From Atrichornis clamosus (taxonomy: Eukaryota > Chordata > Aves > Passeriformes > Menuridae), in the NCBI GenBank assembly GCA_013400975.1, contig WBMZ01014019.1:310001-374000 (forward strand): a stretch of 64,000 nt of DNA. Direction: 5' to 3'. Shown here piece after piece: positions 1 through 13,757 of this stretch (positions within the stretch are counted from its first letter, which is position 1; each line of letters opens with the position of its first letter). The notes below the pieces were generated by a model. That model did no database searches, had not been told where the DNA came from, and saw only the letters and a list, made by a program, of their open reading frames with translations. The position numbers and the translations under genes were made by a program.

Positions 1-3000
1 TTGCACTCAGCTCACACTTTTGGGTGTTGTAACTGCATCAACTGGGTCCTTCCTTTGGAACAAACAAGCAGAATGCCTTCAAAAGTGGCATTCCAGGCGA
101 GGAGCCATTAAACCGGTCACCAGCTCTTCCCAAGCCTTTGCATTCAAGGCTGCTAACACCTCAGGGTTTTCTGACTGTCAGACAGATCCTATTTCTTTCC
201 CACAGCCCTTTTTCTCAGCACAAACCCATCTGTATTTTTGTGGTAACTATCTCTGAGATGAAGCACTTGTGAAGACTAGGTTCTGGTAGTTTTAAAAATA
301 TTTTAGGACTTCCAGGCTCCACCCTAATCTATCCTTTGATCTGTATTCTATCTGGGAGGTATAAAATCCCCTTATATTCACTGGGGTTCTGCATTATATT
401 AGCTAAAGAAAGTGTGCAGCTTTCATCCTGTGGTGAACACACCCAAGCACAGCTGAGAAAAAGGTGTTTTTTTTAACAGAGCAGCAGCTCTCCTTAAATT
501 CATTATTCTTTATACTCAGTGTTAAAAGTACTAGAAGAATAAGGCATGACTGTATATTAAAAAAAAATAAAAGAAAGAATAAAAGAGTTTAAATGAAAAC
601 TTTGAGAATAAGAAGCTATCAAAAATAGAGAGTAGAGGTATGAGGGGAATTTCAAGGTATTTTTTACTTAATTACCACTGCATGCCATGTCCTTTGAGAA
701 ATGCTGATTTTTGCTCCCTGGGCAGGGCAGTCAGAGCGTCTTTTTACAATGAATGCAACATGACTGTAACCAGTCTCTAATTCCAGTTTTTAGACATCTA
801 TAGAGGGAGAGAAAAAAAAAAAGAGTAAGAAAGAAGGGAGGTGGCAAATGTACTAGGAGGCAGAGGAGATAAATTGTGCATGTATGTGTGTGGGAGAGCA
901 GAATGAGTTCAGAAGAAAAAAGTCATCTTTAAATCTCCTTTCTCTCTTAGCCCAGATGCCTTTGCATCATCAGATTTTGGTGCATCATCCAACACCAAGA
1001 CACATTTTCTTCTGGAAAGCTAATTTATAGGAATTATTTAAGAATGAACTTTCTTTAGCAGAAACTTTGTAACAATGAACTGAATCAGAAATTTCTTCTT
1101 CTGGATGTAGAGGCTTTTTCAGGAAACTGAAAGAAGGATATTAAGATTTGAAATAATAAATAGATTTTAAAAGAAAAAAAGGGAGAGAGAAAATAGAAGT
1201 AAAAGGAGAGAGGAGGCTGACAGAGTGACTGAAAATATGTAATGGCATATATAAAATACCATATAGTGATATATTCAAAATACCAGAAAGATCCTACCTG
1301 ACCCATTTCTCTTTTTCCTTCTACTCACTTGGCATCAGATAATATTGAGGGAAAGATACATCACCCAAAAAATCCCTAGAATTTTATTATTTAAATGCAT
1401 TTGAATCTTATGATTTGTAAATGACATTTTATGAAAGTATAAATTACTGCATCACTGTTACCCCTCCTAAGAGCTGCAGAATAATTACAGTGTGCATAAA
1501 CAGTCTAGCAACAACACTCACGAGATTTATGGTCTTAAAACACTTTTACTTTGTTGCAGTATATTTGCATTTAAAAGATGTAGTTTAATTAATGATCATG
1601 GCCAGGAAAATAAGAAAGGTGACTGCTGACTGTGTTTTAGGTGCATTAATTCTGGAATAAGCCTGATACCAAAACAAAAAAAAAAAAAAGTGCTTTATTC
1701 TGCCTGGACAAATAAATTAAATCATTCATCATTTTTAGTCCTCAGTTATGAAAAAGATGACTTCATTCCAAAAAAATAAGGGTAGAATTGGCAGATAACA
1801 AAATTATCTTTCAGGAGAAGCAGCCTTCTAAATTAGATTGCCCCTTTATGAGTAAGCAGAAAAGATTACTATGAGACTAAGCAGACCTACAGAAAAAGGC
1901 CTGGAAAAACACACCTTTATTGCAGGAAAAATGCCACAGACAGCAACTAAAGACTTCCGCGCTTTTAAGAGCTTCACATTCTAGAATTCAAGAATCTGGT
2001 TGTGGAGTCTTATTACATTGAGACAAATACAAGTGAGAAAATATCAAACCTGGTAGGAAAAGGAAAACGTGTTATATGGATGTGTCCAAGGATTTTAGAG
2101 GAAGCAAAGTATAAAATATTAGTACTGCAAGAACTACCAGCTCTTGGGCTTTTGATAATACTTGACAATAAATGCATCTGACCCTAAAACTGTTTTTTAG
2201 GAACATCAAACTGAGAAAAACATAGAAGCACCCTAACATCTATTTCCTACTTACATGGGACTAAAAAAGGACTTCCCAAGGCTAGCACAAAGTTTGCTCA
2301 AGAGTCTTTAACCATCTAGACAAAAACCGAACCTCAGCAAATGGTGGGCTTGCTGGTAGCAACACTGTTCTAGAACTCATTTGTTGAGCTACAATTTTAT
2401 TTTTAAGAAAAGAAGACATGGGGTAGAGACACAGAAAAGAAAGGCAAAACACTGGATGCTTTCCATTTCTCTAAGATCCAAATGTAACATCAAGATGATG
2501 CTAATATTATACAAGCTTGCTGCACTGCACCAAACTCGCAGAACATACTGCACTACTTAAAACACTGCTACACTCTCTACAAGCAGGCTGACATAAAAAA
2601 GCCTCCTAAGTTATTTCTAGCATTAAGCTGTTCATCAGTCAGAGAAGGCATTCATTTAATCACCTTAAAAGGGTGTAATATTTTGCTGTGTTATCCATTC
2701 ATTGTTATATATCCAACATTACATGATCAGCAGAACTAAATCCAAAATAATTGTGGTTTTCCACTGCACAGAAGCTTCCTTTTGTGAGCAAAAATACAGT
2801 ATTTCTTCACCTGCATCATTGATATTAGGCCCACAAGGATTTTCTATTATAAAGGTTCATGCAATTTTATAAGACGTAGGATCAGTTGGGCAGTAAATAG
2901 TATAAATGTCAAGTTACACTGCAAGAACAATAAAAGTGTTGAAATATTTGTAATACATATATCAAGCTTTGTGCAGTTAAAACATTGAAATTTGATTAAA

Positions 3001-5230
3001 TCTAGATGAGAGCATTAGTAACAGAATTCACAGAGAAACCTCTTCACAGAGAAACACATAATATTTGCCTCACCTACCAGCATAAATTTTATCAACCATG
3101 GTAATCCCAGTATCTAATATTTAAATCCCAATCCAACATACTGGCAGAGGATGTAGGATATCAAGCAGGTCTATTCCCATGCCACATACACACCCTACAT
3201 TGCACCTGTGTGTTATGACAGCTTTTATCTGCCCATTTACCCTTATGTTTAGATCGTCCTGGCATCCTCCATGTCCCTAATAGGGGACAAACACATCTCA
3301 TCAGGCAGATTTCATGTATTAGTTGGCTAACGAACACCTCTAGAAAATGTCCAGAGGCTTTGGTTAGACAAATATCTACCTGGGCACAAACATACATGTC
3401 CGAGCACTGGCAAACTTTCTTTCAGAATATTAAAATGCTACAGCTGTTTCTTACAAGGTTTTAGCTAGGTCTGTGTGGCTTTGTTTTAAAAAGGAAGGGC
3501 ATCACCCATAGGATGCAAGGCAAGCTGTATGAGCTGGCTTCGGCGCCAGAGGCCATCCCCTGGCTCACTTTATTTACTAGTTGTCTTGGGGTAACCTGCA
3601 AAGAGGCTGAGAAGTCACTTGTTATATGTAGAGAACAGGAGATTTTGACATGTAGACAATATCTGATACTTTGGCAATGGCTAATAGCCAGTCAGTTAGG
3701 AGTATAAAGATTATTTCAGCTGTTGACCTGTGGTGTCTGCTGCAGAAAAAGAGTGAAAAAATTCCCAAGGTCTGTGCCTCTCAAAGCTGGGATAACCAGA
3801 TTTGCACTCTGAGTCTCTGTAGGGATATATCTTCTCATAATATTGCACTTAGGGTAACCCTATAAGAAGATTTTTATTTTTTTTCTTTGTAATAAACACC
3901 CTCCAGTTTCCTGTTTTCCTTACTAACAACCAAGACTCTGTCAAGAATCACAGACACCCTCAGGAAAGGTAATGCAGACCACAGCAGATCTGCTTGAGGC
4001 ACTGATTTTTTCACAGACTATCATAAATCTCCATTTTAAGATTTAAAACTGATGACAGATGCCAGGCCAGATCGCTCTCCCTCAGGTGCACAGTGGCAAG
4101 TGTGAGGGTCAGACAATTTTGTGCTAGAAACTGGACAAGGAGCATAACCTAATTCTAGCACATGTACACTTCTCATGCCAGAAGTACCTCCAGTGGTGTT
4201 ACTAGCAGTGTCCCATATGGCCTATTTTTGTTCTCATTTTGATACAAAAACACTGCTCATTACCTATATCCCAACATCAGTCCAGTGATTTTGTTGGTTC
4301 TGTGACTTCTACCAGATGTGTCTCTATCAGGAAATCCAAACATCAAATAAAATGGAATAACCTGAAAAGCACCAATGGCATTATTATACCTAAGCCAAAT
4401 TTATTGCTAGTGATTTTTCATAACTAAAGGAAATAAATGCCTTCCCTCCTTTAATAGTACACTGAATTTTTCTGCTTATAAGTCCTTGAGAAGAGCGTAC
4501 ATGCACATTAGAAATATTTCACACACTATTCCACAAAAATAAACTTCCACTCATAAAAGCCTTCTAGACCTGAAGGTATGGTAGAACAGTGAAAAAGAAT
4601 AGGGAGATGACAAACCAGAGAAAGGTAAGATGTAAAATGAAGAGGGTCAGAAGGAAAGGTGACGAAAATGAGAATGCCATGCTGTAGTTGTACTAAGGTA
4701 TCTGCAAGTCTTGAATACTTGTCACTCACTTAGGAGAGGAGAGGAGAAATAAGTCAAAAATATATTATGTATCTACAGGAAGTGTATTTTTATATTTAAA
4801 ACCATCTGTCTTACAAAAGTTCAGGTCGCATCATTGAGTTAGATAATTATAAGCCCTTCCAAAGACCCAGTTTTAGTAGAAAATGCTAACTTGATATGAG
4901 TTCCTGGTCTGAAATAGCTGTACGCTTTGCTATTGCATGACAGAGGCAAAACGGATGTGGTCAAAAGTCCTTCCAGCTTCAGAAATATCTGGTCCTTAAG
5001 GGAATGTACAGTTGCACTTGTAAGGCTGCTCCAAGTCGCTGGGACCCCAAGAGCCACAGCATCTGTGATTCAGAGTGCAATGACAGACTGAACAACATCT
5101 CCCAGAGGATTTGGGTACTGAGGTTTACTTAACAACCAGTGAGACAAGAGTTTTACTCTACTTGATTATGAGACACTCGCATTTCCACTGCTCCCAGTGA
5201 CATGGTTACTAGACCATGACATCCATTTCC
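1..5230. other. AT-rich non-coding stretch, no gene seen
   Basis: No recognisable exon, RNA gene or transposon fragment was found. Open frames are all under about 80 codons, lie on both strands and resemble no family I know. Low-complexity tracts are present: purine-rich runs at about 809-845 and 1169-1218, a 14-base A run at 1676-1689, and a short GGAGA-type run at about 4733-4746. Base composition is AT-rich and CpG is rare. An intron or intergenic desert fits equally well. Confidence 0.7.
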
Positions 5231-5240
5231 AGTAGGAATA

Positions 5241-5607
5241 TTGCTGGTGGCTCTGGACAGTCAGGCAGAAAGACAAGTTAGTTCCTACCATGTCACTGCT
5301 CACCATGACCCATGCTGGTTGCTACAAGCCAAGGTCCCTGGGTGTCCCCTGGCTCCCATCTCCAGCTGGGTCTTTGGTGAGGTCTTTGGTCTCCAAGATC
5401 ACTTCCATGATCGTTCTTCCAACCAAGTTCTTGAACTTCATCTTTCCAGGCTCCCTTCATTTTTTTCAGAGATTGTTTCTTCTTTTGAGAAACCCTTCTT
5501 ATTGATATCAGCTCTTCTTTCCAGCACCCCAAGTTCAGCTTTCCTGATCTAAATTTTGTGAATGCAGAAGTGTATGATCCAACACCCAAATGCTCTTTCT
5601 TGCTCAT
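5241..5607 (-). other. Unclassified patch with overlapping open frames on both strands
   Basis: This block is richer in G+C than its flanks and is open for about 104 codons on the minus strand (5607 to 5293) and about 103 on the plus strand (5241 to 5552). The minus-strand frame starts MSKKEHLG and is rich in Lys, Trp and Gly. I do not recognise it as any family. A second minus-strand frame, entered around 5430, reads KNLVGRTIMEVILETKD and is also unremarkable. There is no AATAAA or A run at the minus-strand 3' side to mark a processed copy, and no clear splice context. A decayed retrocopy is possible, but chance openness in a GC-richer patch is more likely. Confidence 0.15.
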
Positions 5608-5640
5608 GTTTCTCTTAGTTGAAGGATTAAGGACCAGGCA

Positions 5641-8600
5641 CTTTTGTTTAGTTCAGGTGTTATCAAAGTTTACAAGAAACTTGTACTAGATGCAATCAGC
5701 AAGAAGAAGGCTTCTGCTCAAGAGTTCAGCAGTTCTATTTAGGACACTCACCCGCACACACAAATACATCCAATTATCTGCCCCCTCATGGCATTCACAG
5801 TTCAATCTATTTTTTCATCTATGACAGCCAATGCCACCTAAAAACTAGAAACACTGTATTTTATATTTGCAATACGCACCTGAGAGAGTGCAAATGCCAG
5901 TTCCTGCTCCAAAGATTCATTTTAATGATGTTCATCATTAGATGAACATTTCTCAGCTCAGTCAGGGACCACAGTAGTTCCTTCTCATATGGTAGTGAGC
6001 TTGCTTTACAAGGAGATGGTAAGTCAGAAAGCAGAGAACATTCCCTCTTCCTTACTGAGCCATGCCTATCAAGTGGTACCGATAATTTCCTGAAAGTTGT
6101 AAGGTTTGGCTCACTAGGACACTGAACCAACATTTGCTACACATTGCCTGAGCAGATCATATCAGCAGTGTTGGAAAAGGGTAAAGGAGACAAAGCTTTG
6201 GATCCAAATGGGACTTAAGTGCAAGCTATTTGATCACATCAAGAATCACAGAGCATTTGCATTCACAGAAGTCAGATTCCAGGTGCCCAAGAAATTCTGG
6301 AGTCCAAGAGACAAGAACTCATACCGCCCTTCCAAGGTTAGGGAGCAGATGAATAGCAGTTTCCACATCACCACTTTGTGCACTGGCTTCTGAATTCTGC
6401 TTGAGACACATTTAGATTTTTGACAAGTTCCTTTTGAGTCCAGCCTTTTCTGTTTCAGTCAGATTCCAGGAATATGCTTGGTACTATCATTAAAAAGTCT
6501 CAGCCACAAAGTCAATGATTGATGTGATCAAACAAGGCATCCATATGACTTGCCAGATATAATACTGTTATACACTCCTCACTCTAGCACAGATGCCAGC
6601 ACAAGCCTGGATTTCTCGTTTGCAATAACAGGGGGGAGACATGCAACAGAAGTCACTTTACAGAGGCTAAGGAAGAAAGAGGAGTTGTCACTTATTACGA
6701 TACAGTGATGCATAGTGCAATAGGGTAAGATAAAAGACGTATACAGGATTCAAAAGGATCTTGAAAGGGTTTTCTGTCTGGAAATAAAGGCTAAAAAGAA
6801 ATTCTTACAGACTTTCTTACAACTTTTTCTTTTAAAAGATTCTGAAATGTTACGATAATGTTGCAGCATCCACTGACAACCTTCCCACAAGCTTTAGGCT
6901 CAGAGAAAAAACAATTCATGCTCTATCCTTTTCCAAAGCAAGGCAATCCTGACAGGCTACAAAGAACTTGTCAGGTCTTCTCATGGAAGCCAGTCGTTTA
7001 AACATCCTCCTACTTGTAAAATGGGTGGTCAGGTCAGTGAGCACTATCAATCTTCCCAGAGAACAATGAGCACTAATGGAATGCTTATGCTTGATTGTGA
7101 AGCTCAAAGTCTGCCCAAATGTGTCCTGCCTCAAAACACTCTGACAAGGAGTCAAAAAATGAACCAGACTATTTTTGAATGTGAACTGGTGTCATGAAAT
7201 GTTCCATCAAGGTTAATTACATAATCTTTTAAGGTGCCAAGGTAAACCAAACACAAGAGTTAAACTGCCTTTTGTTTTCGGAATTTTTGTTGCTTGAAAT
7301 TGCAAAGAACAACACAGACCCCAGATTCCACTACAATCATCCACTTTCAAGGCAGATATGTAAAGCCTTAAGAGCCAATTCCACATATATATTACAAGGT
7401 GTCAGTGCATACTTTCTATACATAGTTCAGTGCTGCTTTATCTCAAAGGCTTAATGCATCACACCAATTTCAACTAAAATATCAATGTCTTGGGAGTGCA
7501 GCTGAAATAATAAGTTTGTTGCAACACTAAAATTTTGTACTTTTTGTCTATATTTTAAAGGAAAGGAAAGAAATTAGAAATATCTAAGTTAAAGATTTTC
7601 TGAATGGCAAATTGTTCTAAATATGAAACAGAAAATGCTATGCAAATAGTTATTATTATTCCCTCTACCCATACATGTAGTCATATTCTTTTTTTAGCTT
7701 TTTGGAATGACAGCTTCTCTGTTCCACCTCAGCAAGTTCTGTTCAAAGAGGCTGGAGAGTGGATCCACCCTGAAGCTGCAGACAGCTGTGAGGACTACCC
7801 ACAGTTCTGTATTATATCTCACATTTCCAGCATCTGCTGAAGACTGACACCAAGAGAAAGACCAGGAGAAACATAAACCAAACTAGCCAAACATGAAGTA
7901 GGTCCTTGTAATACGACAAGCCAAAGGGCAAGGTGGTTTCCAACTACAGATAATGCTATATGTTGACATGAGAAAATATTTAATATTGATGGTCTGCTGA
8001 GTATTACTGTTTTTATTACCAGAACAGCATCAAAGCCAACATCAAGAGCCCGGGTTCCTGTCTTATCATATTCGGATCAAATATTCCTATTATAAAGTTA
8101 AAGTTCTTGATATCTCAAGGCACCACAACAGACCAAATGATGGAGATTATAATCAGATCATATCCTCTACACAATAGCCGTCTGACTTTACTCAGTCTTG
8201 TAAGATACAAAACTAAGCATCTGCATCAGATCTCACATTGTTGCATCTGCATACTATACAGATAGGTAACAAAGGACAGAGTAATACTGAGCATCAACTT
8301 CCTCCAGAGGAATAATATTCATTCCTCTGTGCCAAAATATCACAAGAGGTGACAGTTTTAGCACCTACCTTTAATGCAAGTTACATCACAGTAGGAGAAA
8401 TAGAATTGTTCAGCCTATAACAACAAAACCAGTAACAGTTATACAATATTTGTGTAACCACTGTACTTTAACTGCAAAACATAAATCTAAGTAAATAATT
8501 TTCGTTTCCATCTAAGTGATTGCAAAGGACATCTGCTCTGCCTAAAGGTCAGGTGGAAAGATGATACAAAACACTTCCATTCCTGAGAGCAGCTGTGAAG

Positions 8601-9476
8601 AGGAGGTATGGGGTGATAATTGTTTTATGACTTCTGAGCTCCCTAAAGTAGGGAGTTTACAGAGGAGATGTAAAAGGATGGAGAGAAGAAAAGGGAAGAA
8701 AATTAACTTTAAAAATATCTCAGTAGTGTTATAGTCCCATCATCTTCTTGTCTCTCATATACATGTTGAAGTTTCTTCTGAAGAGACTGGGAAATCATTG
8801 CACTACTTTTGCCAAGAATAGCACAAAAATTCCCACCCAGGAGACAGAGGGATTGCCGAGCCTGAATAGAGATATCTGCATGTTCGCATTATGGCTAATG
8901 AGAACCAACTGCACAAATTGTGGTAATTTGTTCGGCCAATAACAGCTGTTTTCAGGGACAGTTTAAGTATTTGTACACTGCACTTTCCCTGGACAAATCT
9001 GTACAGCACAGGCAGAAGGAGAGCTCAGGTGCTGATAATGCTCAAGTACAGTAATAAGATTCTTGTAGGTAACAATGCTGTAGTGGTGTATCTGTGCTTC
9101 TGCATCTCCTTGCCAGATTTAGGTGAACACTTCTTTGGGGATATCTCTACCTGCTCTGATCATATCTTTCATCTACAACAAAAAATAACCAAAGCTATAT
9201 GCATGTTATGAAGAGCAAGCAGGTGGCAGGAATCCGGTCTCTCTAACTCCCATCTATGTTTCAAAGCACTGCTAAAGCATCACCACTGAGGTAAGTGCCA
9301 AAATGCCTGATACAATCAATGGAGTAAATGCCTTTAAAAATCCCCAGGAGAGGCCAGGTTTGCCCCTTGTTACATAGGCAAATTGAATACTTTTGTCTGG
9401 CCAATTACTGCCTTCTAAACGTGCAATTGTAAATTTTGTTTGGCCACCAAATAAAATATGTTGGAAATATAAATTG
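5641..9476. other. Non-coding stretch, no gene seen
   Basis: Only short frames on both strands (the longest about 90 codons, at 5861-6133 on the minus strand), none recognisable. No CR1 tail, LTR-like boundary or long tandem array was seen. AT-rich runs lacking CpG alternate with ordinary unique-looking sequence. Confidence 0.65.
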
Positions 9477-9547
9477 AAATCAAGTTATTTATAACTAACA
9501 GCACATAGGGACAATAAATCAAGTTATTTACAACTAACAGCACATGG
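9477..9547. repeat. Two-copy direct repeat, 39-bp period
   Basis: A unit of about 31-32 bases (aaatcaagttattta.aact, then aacagcacat) occurs at 9477-9508 and again at 9516-9547. The copies differ at one clear position (t versus c) and are separated by a short spacer. This looks like a small, fairly recent local tandem duplication of unique DNA. Confidence 0.85.
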
Positions 9548-12500
9548 ACATCTTCTTCCATGCTATTTGTGATTAATTAAACAACCTCCATAACATCATC
9601 ATTTTATGATCCTGAATCAGATGCTTAAATTCAGAATGCAAGGATTACATTATGAGAAAAAATGTTTATTCCTGTACACTGGTAATTGAAATGAATTCCT
9701 GCACAGTTTGGGACTTTTTCAGAGGACTATAAAAAAATTTGTAACAGAAAAAATAGTTTAAATTATGTCTATAGCATCTATAGGAAGACAGACAAGAAGA
9801 CGCCTGCAGCAGGAAAAATGCATTTATAACTTCATTCATATTTCTCAATGTTTTTTTTTTCTACTTTTCTTTGGTGGCCAATGTTGGAATAATTAACATA
9901 TTGTCTAAATTGACTTGGTTTTGCTAGTTTATATTTTATCTTCATACAAGAACCTATATTCTCATGTATTCTCTCATAAGAGGCTTAAAACAAGTGATTT
10001 AGGTATCACCCTGCCACTGTACCTGGCACTGGATTTTGCCGCAGTTCAGGTAACTATAATCTGCTGGATTTTTTTGGCTTCAACAACACATCTTCTGGTG
10101 TTGACAAGAAAAGACATTATTTGAATTAGTGGCATTGATTTTGAATGGAAGCAAAGTCAGTCCTACCAAAGCACGTATTTTGCCTGTCCAACCAAATGGT
10201 TACTCTGGTGCAGGCAACACAAGGGCTCAGACTGGCAAATAAAAGAACAATAAAAGTCCCAAATGTGTGATTACTTCCAGCTGAAAAGGTCACTGGAAGC
10301 AAAGGACAATACTTTCAGTGATAGTCTAGGTTATTTTGGAGTCCACATATCATCTTCATACAGCATTTAAGAAGACAGGGCCAGACTGCTACACACGAGA
10401 GTGCTGGAGGCACAGGGAGCCTCTGTAAGAATTTCAGCTGTATCCAGGGACTGGATCAATTTCAGCTTGTTCAGACCTGTCAATGGACTGGTCATCTTCT
10501 GCACTAACCAGTTGCTGCACAACGGCTGAACCCCCAGGAAATTCCCTGCTCTGCCACAGGTTATTGCTAAAATCATTTTATTAGATTTTTTTCTTCTGTT
10601 GTAAAGAAAGACATGAATTCCACGATTGCTCTCTTTCTGTTGCTGCCTGAATCCCTCTGCCGATAATTTTTAGGTTTCTCTGTTTGAAAAGCTGCAGGTA
10701 GTAATAGAATATGCAGAAATTTAAGACATGTTCACAGTTTGATGTGGTGGAATTCATAAAATATAATTACTGTGGGGTCATATGAACACTGTATTATGAA
10801 GGTGTGGAAACCAGTCTGATTTTATGAACTCCCTGTGTATACCTTTGTTAAATGACAGCTTATATTTTAATTTTGATAATAACCTGACATATCTATTATT
10901 ATTTTTATTTCCATTTCTATATGAAATCTAAGGCAGTGCTGTCATCACTAACTAATGGATATTCTTGAACATGGAAAACTTTTCTGTTTAATGACAACAC
11001 CATTCAAGAAGATAGTCAGGTCAGGAAAGTGAAACTAGGCAGACTTTTTTAAAAATTAAATCATTATCAGACAAAGACCATTGTTCCAGATATCAAGATC
11101 CCCCAGCAACCCAAATTAGAAAAGGAAGTTGAATTTTTTAAAGGTAGATTCTCCTCTGTCTCTAGGTGAGAGAAAGGAGTGGACTTCAGCATACACAGCA
11201 GTAAACCAGATCCTGCATCTATAGTTTCTTGTACTAAGTGAAAGCTTGGACTTCCTGAAAAGTGGATGCTGCATGTCTCCATGGTTTCAGGAAGCCACAG
11301 GAAAATGCAAGCCCCAGCATGGTACCGCTCTGGGCCGAGAACACATTCACAGGATCCCAGCTCACCCTATTCACTACGCAGCCAAAACTACAGAGCCATG
11401 TTGAAGTCCTTAAGAGACCACAAATCCTTTTTTTGATCAAAGAGAAAACAAGAAAGAGGCCAAAACTGGACTGTACCCAAATTAAAGGAAGCTTAAGGAA
11501 AGTGTGGGTTTTTTTGTGGAGCACCATATGGCAGGCAAATGTCCCTTTGCAATACCATTTATGATCTCTGAATTAACTAGGGATGCACTTGAAGGGATGC
11601 AATTTGATATTTACCCTCTTTTATTATAGAAGGCTCTTGGTTTGGAACGCAATGTCCCAAAATCAGCCACAGAATATCTCTTGTTCATTTACTTATTTTT
11701 ATCTAGCTCTTCATTGAGAGATCACCACAAACCACACACAAGAAAATAAGATGCATGAGTAATTGTCACTTCTGTATTCTTTTGAAATGAAATACATTTT
11801 ATTATTCAGCATATCTGTCATCCTCATCTCCTCTCTAAGCTCTAGAAATTCCAGCTGTATTGTAAATCATGTGTATAAGCTCTGATATTTCCAGCATCTC
11901 AAAGTATATATTTTCCATATGTCTTAGCACAACCTGCATCATTTGATGTATGAAACATGCAGCAGAGAATCAATTTGTCTTTTCATTGAATCAAGCCCTT
12001 AAAGAAAAAAAAGAAAAAAATGGAGATCCATAGTGAAAGGGCCAAAAAAAATTTCAGCAAAAAGCACAGACTAAGCAATGAATAATTTAATCTCAATAAA
12101 TTGTCTGCAAGGAACAAATCAAACTCATTTTCTCAAAGGTAATAGTAAATTTTAATATTTCACTTATGTAATATTTTCTCCCAGTTCTCCTATGCATTTA
12201 GGGCAGACACTTGATACAGTGTCAGCATAATATTAGGAGAATACACAACCGTACAGATCCTCAAGGTATGTCAGCCAGTTCCAGTATCTCATCTATTTAC
12301 CTTTTTGTTCTATTCTATTATTTGTAAAGATGCACCCTTAGTTCTGTTGTTGATTGAATCAACAGTTCTCGTTTGGTCAGGCAGCTGGAAAGCACAATAC
12401 TATTCATGATGAAAGTCAGAACTAACATATTGGAAAGACTTGAGCTCTGGTAAATGAAATACTAAATCTATATAAATTGAGAATTGACATGTGTACTCTG

Positions 12501-13045
12501 GACATCTCCAGTTCCCGACCCTTGGATATTGAGTTGGACAATGTGGATGGAATAATTTATCAAGCCAAAGTAAAAAGGCCATATTAGATGATCTAATAGT
12601 CATTTAGTGCCTCTTCTGTAACTTAAATTAGGAGCACCAAAAAATCCTGGGTATGGTACCAAGTAAATTCAGTTAGGAATCATAGTTTCCTCATTACCTA
12701 ACAGGATCTGCCTGAAGAATTGAAGTGTATATTTAAAGTGGTGGTTTAAGTCAGTGATCACAGAGATACTTTCCAGGAGACTGTGAAGGGCACCCTTTGA
12801 TACCAGCTGGACCATTCACTCTGAAAGGAAGACAATCCTGGAAAATATTCAACCCTTAAAATCTAAACCTCTGAGCAAAAGTATTCAACTATAGGTCATA
12901 TTTGCAATCTGGAAGAGGTAACAGAGCCATATTAGGGAGCAAAGGCATCTGTGAGGACTCACTGGTGACTACTGAGCTTTTGGACAGAAGGGGCGAGGTG
13001 AGGGGAGATGTTTAGCTGCAGCAGCGCAGGCTGCAGAGATTTCCT
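9548..13045. other. Non-coding stretch, no gene seen
   Basis: No recognisable gene. Open frames of about 97 and 100 codons overlap on opposite strands at 11234-11564. They look like chance frames and match nothing I know. A-rich low-complexity sequence lies at about 11998-12020 and 12044-12052. Confidence 0.65.
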
Positions 13046-13757
13046 AGAATTACAGAATCTAAGGCACTAGGCCAGGTTGCTCAAAGCCACATCTAATCTG
13101 GACTTAAACACTTCCAGGCTTGGGGCATCCAGAACTGCTCTGAACAACCCATTCCAGTGCCTCAACACCCTCACAGCAAAGAATTTCTTCCTAATATTTA
13201 ATCAAAACCTACTCTCTTTCACTTTAAAGTCATCCCCACCTTGTCCNAAAAAGTTCCACCTTTCTTGTAGGCTCCCTCCAGGTACTGGAAGACCACAATT
13301 AGGTCACCTCGAAGTCTTCTCTTCTCCAGGCTGAACAATCCCAATTCTCCCAGCCTTTTCCTAGAGGAGAGGTGCTCCATCCTTCTAAACATCTTGGTGT
13401 CCCTCATGTGGACTCACTTCAACACGTCAATGTCCTTCCTGTGCTGGGGACCCCAGAGCTGGGTGCAGCACTCCAAGAGGGCTCTCACCAGAGCAGAGTA
13501 GAGGGGCAGAGTTCCCTCCCTCACCCTGCTCTCCTCACTGGTTTTGGTGCAGTCCAAGACACATTTGTTTTTCTGGGCTACGAGCCCGCACTGATGGGTC
13601 ATGTCCAGCCTTTCATCCACCAGTACCCGCAAGTCCCTCTCAGCAGGGCTGCTCTCAATCTGTCCATCCCCAAGCCTGTGTTGATACCGGGGGTTGCCCT
13701 GACCTAGACGCTTGGCCTTGTTAATCCACATGAGATTCCCTTGGGCCCACTTCCCTG
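13046..13757 (-). mobile_element. CR1 LINE, 5'-truncated, minus strand, with ORF2 C-terminal relic
   Basis: Read on the minus strand this is the 3' part of a CR1 non-LTR retrotransposon ORF2, the reverse-transcriptase protein. One frame runs from 13731 to 13219, interrupted only by a TGA at 13416-13414. It contains the CR1 C-terminal blocks [42 protein letters not shown] and [13 protein letters not shown]. Beyond 13247 the frame shifts by one, and the terminal blocks RKKFFAVRVLRHWNGL and APSLEVFKSRLD can still be read, ending at a stop (13069-13067) where CR1 ORF2 normally ends. The 3' untranslated part is shortened to a few bases and the ATTCTATG tail is reduced to degenerate remnants. The element is 5'-truncated, as most avian CR1 copies are, and cannot be active. 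An unresolved base (N) lies at 13247 beside the frame break. Confidence 0.95.

Noticed and set aside
13372..13707. 111-codon plus-strand frame as a gene
   Set aside because: It is an antisense shadow of the CR1 ORF2 relic.
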